Positions 5,394 to 7,708 of a stretch of 7,708 nucleotides of DNA are shown here, in pieces. The stretch is from Bacillota bacterium. Lineage in GTDB: Bacteria > Bacillota > Clostridia > Acetivibrionales > DTU013. Under the pieces are notes generated by a model, which saw nothing but the letters and a program-made list of their open reading frames with translations, was not told the origin of the DNA and made no database searches. Where the stretch lies: the NCBI GenBank assembly GCA_023411575.1, contig JAEYOP010000054.1, positions 1 through 7,708 of the forward strand, given 5' to 3'. The translations under genes were made by a program, and so were the position numbers. How positions within the stretch are numbered: position 1 is the first letter of the stretch; each line of letters opens with the position of its first letter.

Positions 5394-6074
5394 CTATTTG
5401 ATGAGCAGCCCGGACTGTGCGAACGAAACATAGTCGTCCCGTGCTACAATAATATGGTCAACCACATCGACCGAAAGGATTTTAAGCGCCTCGGCGATAC
5501 GGCTGGTCACGCGAATATCGTCGTTTGAGGGCAGCGCGAAGCCCTGCGTGTGGTTGTGTGCCAGCGCCACCGACGAGGCCGAGCAGCGTACCACCGTTTC
5601 TATAATCAACCGCATATCCACCGACACCTTGCCAAGAGAACCCTCAGCCAGCAGCGTACAGTTTAACAGCTTTCGCTTTTTATCCAGACAAATCAGATAC
5701 AGCTGTTCGTTATTAATCCCGACAAAATACGGATGTATAAACTCGCCCAGCTTTTGCGGCGTGTCAAGCACGGCGCCGGTATCGTTCTTATCGACCAGAT
5801 AGCGACGGGCGATTGCCGGAATCATCGAAAGCAGCGTTGCGCTGGCTGCGCCAATGCCCTCGACCTTCATCAACTCACTACGCGGCGCTTCGAGCACGGC
5901 TGAAAGCGACCCAAAATGCCGGAGCAGCCGATGCGCAATGGGATTGGTATCGGCCCGCGGAATGGCGTAAAATAAAATCAGCTCGAGAATCTCATGCGGC
6001 TGAAAACCGTCCAGCCCATCGTGCTCCAGCCGCTCACGCAGCCGTTCGCGATGCCCGGTATGCACCTGAGACAA
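5394..6074 (-). CDS. radC: RadC family JAB-domain protein
   Basis: RadC proteins carry a helix-hairpin-helix motif and a JAB/MPN metalloprotease-like domain. Despite the old name, a role in DNA repair is not established. The 226-residue length is standard. The N-terminal G-H-R-E-R-L-R-E-R-L (7-16) and H-E-I-L-E-L-I-L-F-Y-A-I-P-R (27-40) are typical of the clostridial form. The hairpin motif V-E-G-I-G-A-A-S-A lies at 71-79. The JAMM residues are all present: Glu144, His173-x-His175, Ser183 and Asp186. However, the block between reads HNHTQGFALPS where most relatives have HNHPSGDPTPS. The start is TTG at 6074, supported by AAGGAGG 7-9 nt upstream; an ATG just before it is in another frame. It is transcribed apart from ptb and divergently from the pseudouridine synthase, so this copy looks chromosomal and not phage-borne. 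Confidence 0.92.
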   Translation of the reverse strand: MSQVHTGHRERLRERLEHDGLDGFQPHEILELILFYAIPRADTNPIAHRLLRHFGSLSAVLEAPRSELMKVEGIGAASATLLSMIPAIARRYLVDKNDTGAVLDTPQKLGEFIHPYFVGINNEQLYLICLDKKRKLLNCTLLAEGSLGKVSVDMRLIIETVVRCSASSVALAHNHTQGFALPSNDDIRVTSRIAEALKILSVDVVDHIIVARDDYVSFAQSGLLIK

Positions 6075-6132
6075 TCCATCCCCTCCTTAGCCTTTCTGAG
6101 ATCGCCAAAAACAAGAAAAACCAAACAAAATG

Positions 6133-6147
6133 ATATCTTTAAGATAT
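6133..6147. promoter_or_regulatory. 15-bp palindrome over the radC start site
   Basis: ATATCTT (6133-6139) and AAGATAT (6141-6147) flank a single central T. Its position across the -10 edge and expected transcription start suits a repressor site. It does not resemble the Bacillus-type LexA box (CGAAC-N4-GTTCG). It could also be a chance AT-rich palindrome. Confidence 0.35.
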
Positions 6148-6174
6148 TATAGCCTAAAAAATCGGTAATTTAAA
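6146..6174 (-). promoter_or_regulatory. Candidate sigma-A promoter of radC
   Basis: On the minus strand a perfect TATAAT (6151-6146) has TTTAAA (6174-6169, 4 of 6) exactly 17 bp upstream. The predicted leader to the TTG start is about 65 nt. A 15-bp palindrome (6133-6147) overlaps the end of the -10 box and the likely start site. Confidence 0.6.
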
Positions 6175-6221
6175 GAGCCAATCACGCTGTGGCATAAATG
6201 AATATTTCGTCCGCGCTATCT

Positions 6222-6430
6222 GGCAGCAGCAGCCGTCCTTGTGGTATAATAGCCGCAAGACGGCTATTATACCGGGAAAATGCGCAACGGCTCGTCCCTT
6301 GACGGGACAACCGCCTTTTGATGCGCAAATTATACCATTCGCTTGCGCGCATGGTATAATAGCCGCAAGACGGTTATTATACTGAGAAAATGCGCAACGG
6401 CCCATCGCCTGCTGCGACTGGGTCAGGCTG
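6222..6430. repeat. Tandem structured repeat, two copies with 110-bp period
   Basis: The block TGGTATAATAGCCGCAAG and what follows (6242-6292) recurs at 6352-6402 with about four differences, all transitions. Each copy is a 13-bp inverted repeat (6243-6255/6261-6273; 6353-6365/6371-6383) with loop CAAGA. Each is followed by GAAAATGCGCAACGGC and then a second hairpin. In copy 1 that hairpin is GTCCC/GGGAC (6294-6308). In copy 2 it is CCCATCGC with GCGA-C-TGGG (6401-6422). A further inverted repeat, ATTATACCAT/ATGGTATAAT (6329-6338/6351-6360), links the copies. GCAGCAG near 6223 and CTGCTGC at 6409-6415 could close the whole block. It lies in the radC/pseudouridine synthase gap (6075-6510), which has no credible gene. 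It could be a REP- or MITE-type element, an RNA leader or a small RNA. Confidence 0.85.
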
Positions 6431-6510
6431 TTTTCCTAATAGGCGTTTCTCAACAGAACTGTGTCTGTTTATGCCACCGCAGCACCCATCTCTATTAATG
6501 TGAGGATAAA

Positions 6511-7482
6511 ATGAAAGCTTTTGTCATAAATGAAAACGACGCCGGGCAGCGGCTGGACAGGTTTGTAAAAAAGGTCTCACCGGCGCTGCCCGCCTCGCTG
6601 CTGCAGCGCTACATTCGGATTAAGCGCATCAAGGTCAATAATAAAAGGGCCGAAAACGCTACGGTGCTGACCGCCGGCGATACGGTGACGCTGTATATCA
6701 ACGACGAATTTTTTCCGCCGGACGAGGGCTCGGCGTTCGCCTTTATGGCTGCGCAGCAAAGACTCTCCGTGGTCTATGAGGATGAAAATATTCTGCTTGT
6801 CGACAAGGAGGCGGGGCTGGTGGTGCATGAGGATGATGCCGGTGCGCGTGACACGTTGATCGCGCGCATCCAGCGCTATCTCTACGAAAAAAAAGAATAT
6901 GACCCCGCCGCTGAAAACAGCTTTGCTCCCGCTTTGTGCAACCGCATCGACCGCAACACCGGCGGCATTGTCATCGCCGCAAAAAACGCCGCCACGCTCA
7001 GGGTGGTCAATACGCTGATCCGTGACCGTTTGGTCGAAAAATATTACCTTTGCGCGGTGCACGGCCATCTATCGCCCCTGGCCGGGACGGTTAAAAGCTA
7101 TCTGTTAAAGGATGAAGCGCAAAACCGTGTCGAGGTGTTTTCATCCCCGCGCCCGGGCGCTAAAACCGCAGTGACCAAATACCGCACGATTAAGCAAAAC
7201 GACCGTTTTTCGTTGCTGGAAATTGAGCTGCTGACCGGGCGTACCCACCAGATACGCGCTCAGATGAGCAGTCTCGGCCATCCGCTGCTGGGCGACACGA
7301 AATATGGCACCGCGCAGCAAAACAAGGGAACCGGCTTTAAGTTTCAGGCGCTGTACGCCTACCGGCTGAAATTTTCGGCGGGCGATGCGGCCGAGCACCT
7401 GCAATATTTAAACGGCCGCCTGTTTGAGATTGGGGACGTCCCTTTTTTATCTTTGTTTTCGCAAGCTAAAAAGAGCTATTGA
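6511..7482 (+). CDS. RluA-family 23S-type rRNA pseudouridine synthase with S4 domain
   Basis: The enzyme isomerises uridine to pseudouridine in structured RNA, most likely large-subunit rRNA. The 323 residues contain an N-terminal S4 RNA-binding domain (about 13-62: Q-R-L-D-R-F-V-K, then L-Q-R-Y-I-R-I-K-R-I-K-V-N) and a catalytic RluA domain from about 85. The catalytic motif is N-R-I-D-R-N-T-G-G-I-V-I-A-A-K at 144-158, with Asp147 as nucleophile. Asn-Arg in place of the usual His-Arg before it is common in a Firmicutes subgroup. G-R-T-H-Q-I-R-A-Q-M at 243-252 and L-L-G-D-T-K-Y-G at 259-266 complete the signature. The ATG at 6511 has GTGAGGA 5-6 nt upstream. The gene is divergent from radC and has a leader containing the structured repeat. 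RluC- or RluD-type specificity cannot be decided, so no symbol is given. Confidence 0.93.
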   Translation: MKAFVINENDAGQRLDRFVKKVSPALPASLLQRYIRIKRIKVNNKRAENATVLTAGDTVTLYINDEFFPPDEGSAFAFMAAQQRLSVVYEDENILLVDKEAGLVVHEDDAGARDTLIARIQRYLYEKKEYDPAAENSFAPALCNRIDRNTGGIVIAAKNAATLRVVNTLIRDRLVEKYYLCAVHGHLSPLAGTVKSYLLKDEAQNRVEVFSSPRPGAKTAVTKYRTIKQNDRFSLLEIELLTGRTHQIRAQMSSLGHPLLGDTKYGTAQQNKGTGFKFQALYAYRLKFSAGDAAEHLQYLNGRLFEIGDVPFLSLFSQAKKSY

Positions 7483-7528
7483 CTATTGTGTAAACACATT
7501 GACTCGCGACATCGCCAGAGGTTTTGCC

Positions 7529-7657
7529 ATGCCTTTTGTAATAACGGAACCGGCAGATTGCTTATCTGCACTAATAAATCAAAACCACCAGTTGAACTGG
7601 CGGTATGCACCAGCCCTGAAAGGGCATATTACCGGCACGCCTCTTAAGAGGCCCTGA
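7529..7657 (+). pseudogene. Possible interrupted gene start, ferredoxin-like N-terminus
   Basis: An ATG at 7529 has AGAGGT 6 nt upstream and begins MPFVITEP, much like the first residues of bacterial ferredoxins such as those starting MAYVITEP or MAYVITD. After eight residues the similarity stops. The frame then runs 34 more codons through the hairpin array to a TGA at 7655-7657 and contains no cysteine cluster. If the reading is right, the hairpin-rich element was inserted near 7550 and split the gene. Eight residues are slim evidence, so this is a hypothesis. Confidence 0.2.
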
Positions 7658-7702
7658 AAATTCCCCCAAGCGCAGCACATGCACTGCGACTGCTAAAGCA
7701 GT
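7553..7702. repeat. Array of about six short hairpins, REP-like or IS200/IS605-end-like
   Basis: In order: GCAGAT/ATCTGC (7553-7569); ACCACCAGT/ACTGGCGGT (7584-7604), with one A-C mismatch that becomes a G-T pair on the minus strand; GCCCT/AGGGC (7613-7625); the perfect palindrome at 7639-7652; CGCAG/CTGCG (7671-7688); and ACTGC/GCAGT (7689-7702). Loops are 2-8 nt and spacers are short. Such dense imperfect palindromes are seen in REP elements and subterminal regions of single-strand transposons of the IS200/IS605 type. No transposase is in view. The motif CGGCACG before the palindrome resembles CGGCTCG at 6288-6294, also followed by a hairpin. Confidence 0.65.
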
Positions 7703-7708
7703 GAACTT

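Larger units (their letters stand above)
7483..7708. other. Region downstream of the pseudouridine synthase without a convincing full gene
   Basis: No strong terminator follows the pseudouridine synthase; only TGTG-TAAA-CACA near 7488-7499 is seen. The stretch then holds a possible gene start at 7529 and, from 7553 to 7702, a dense series of short hairpins. The window ends inside this series, so what lies beyond, possibly a transposase gene, cannot be seen. Confidence 0.6.

Noticed and set aside
6243..6273. The 13-bp inverted repeat as a rho-independent terminator
   Set aside because: The stem is AT-rich at its base and is followed by GGGAAAATG on the plus strand and CACAAGG on the minus strand, with no T-run on either.
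6243..6383. CRISPR array
   Set aside because: Only two repeat copies are present, the repeats are internally palindromic over their whole length, and the intervening sequence has its own hairpins and is not a unique spacer of standard size.
6154..6405. An 83-codon minus-strand open frame in the radC/pseudouridine synthase gap
   Set aside because: It lies mostly within the tandem inverted repeats, its sequence follows the repeat units (for example LAAII and IIAVL from the same stem), it has no good ribosome site, and it matches no family I know.
6405..6434. GCCTG/CAGGC stem followed by TGTTTTCC as a terminator
   Set aside because: The stem is only 5 bp with a 12-nt loop and competes with the better hairpin at 6401-6422; the T-run is short.

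Overview
The window looks like a chromosomal segment of an anaerobic Firmicute of class Clostridia. The evidence is a phosphate butyryltransferase/butyrate kinase pair, strong AAGGAGG-type ribosome binding sites, TTG and GTG starts, a TTGACA-17-TATAAT promoter, and small DUF proteins typical of Clostridia. It divides at a tRNA-Ser(GGA) gene into an AT-richer accessory left part and a more GC-rich chromosomal right part.

Left part (1-2044). Four minus-strand genes lie beyond the 3' end of the tRNA: DUF960, DUF6809, an unrecognised 120-aa protein, and a DUF1643 gene that runs off the window. The first two are 3 nt apart, and the last two overlap as ATGA. Two related, covarying hairpins flank the DUF960-DUF6809 pair. 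The position beside a tRNA 3' end, the AT-rich composition and the DUF content suggest the edge of an integrated element, but no integrase or second att site is visible. Bases 1649-2044 hold only hairpins, one palindrome and the tRNA terminator.

Middle (2045-6074). After the tRNA and its consensus promoter comes a minus-strand group transcribed from right to left: ptb, buk, a tandem ACT-domain protein and a stand-alone HPt phosphotransfer protein. Ptb and Buk convert an acyl-CoA to the free acid with formation of ATP. The ACT protein suggests a link to amino-acid-derived acyl-CoA, and the HPt protein is a possible phosphorelay part. Upstream is radC, with its own promoter and a weak terminator candidate.

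Right part (6075-7708). A 436-bp gap between divergent radC and an RluA-family pseudouridine synthase holds a striking structured repeat: two copies, 110 bp apart, of a 13-bp inverted repeat followed by a second hairpin whose sequence differs but whose fold is kept. Downstream of the pseudouridine synthase there is no convincing full gene. Instead there is a run of about six short hairpins (7553-7702) resembling a REP-like repeat or IS200/IS605-type end, perhaps inserted into a gene starting at 7529.

The best candidates for something undescribed are the tandem structured repeat at 6222-6430, the hairpin array at the right edge, and the two-gene DUF1643 module at the left edge. No complete new system can be demonstrated from this window alone.
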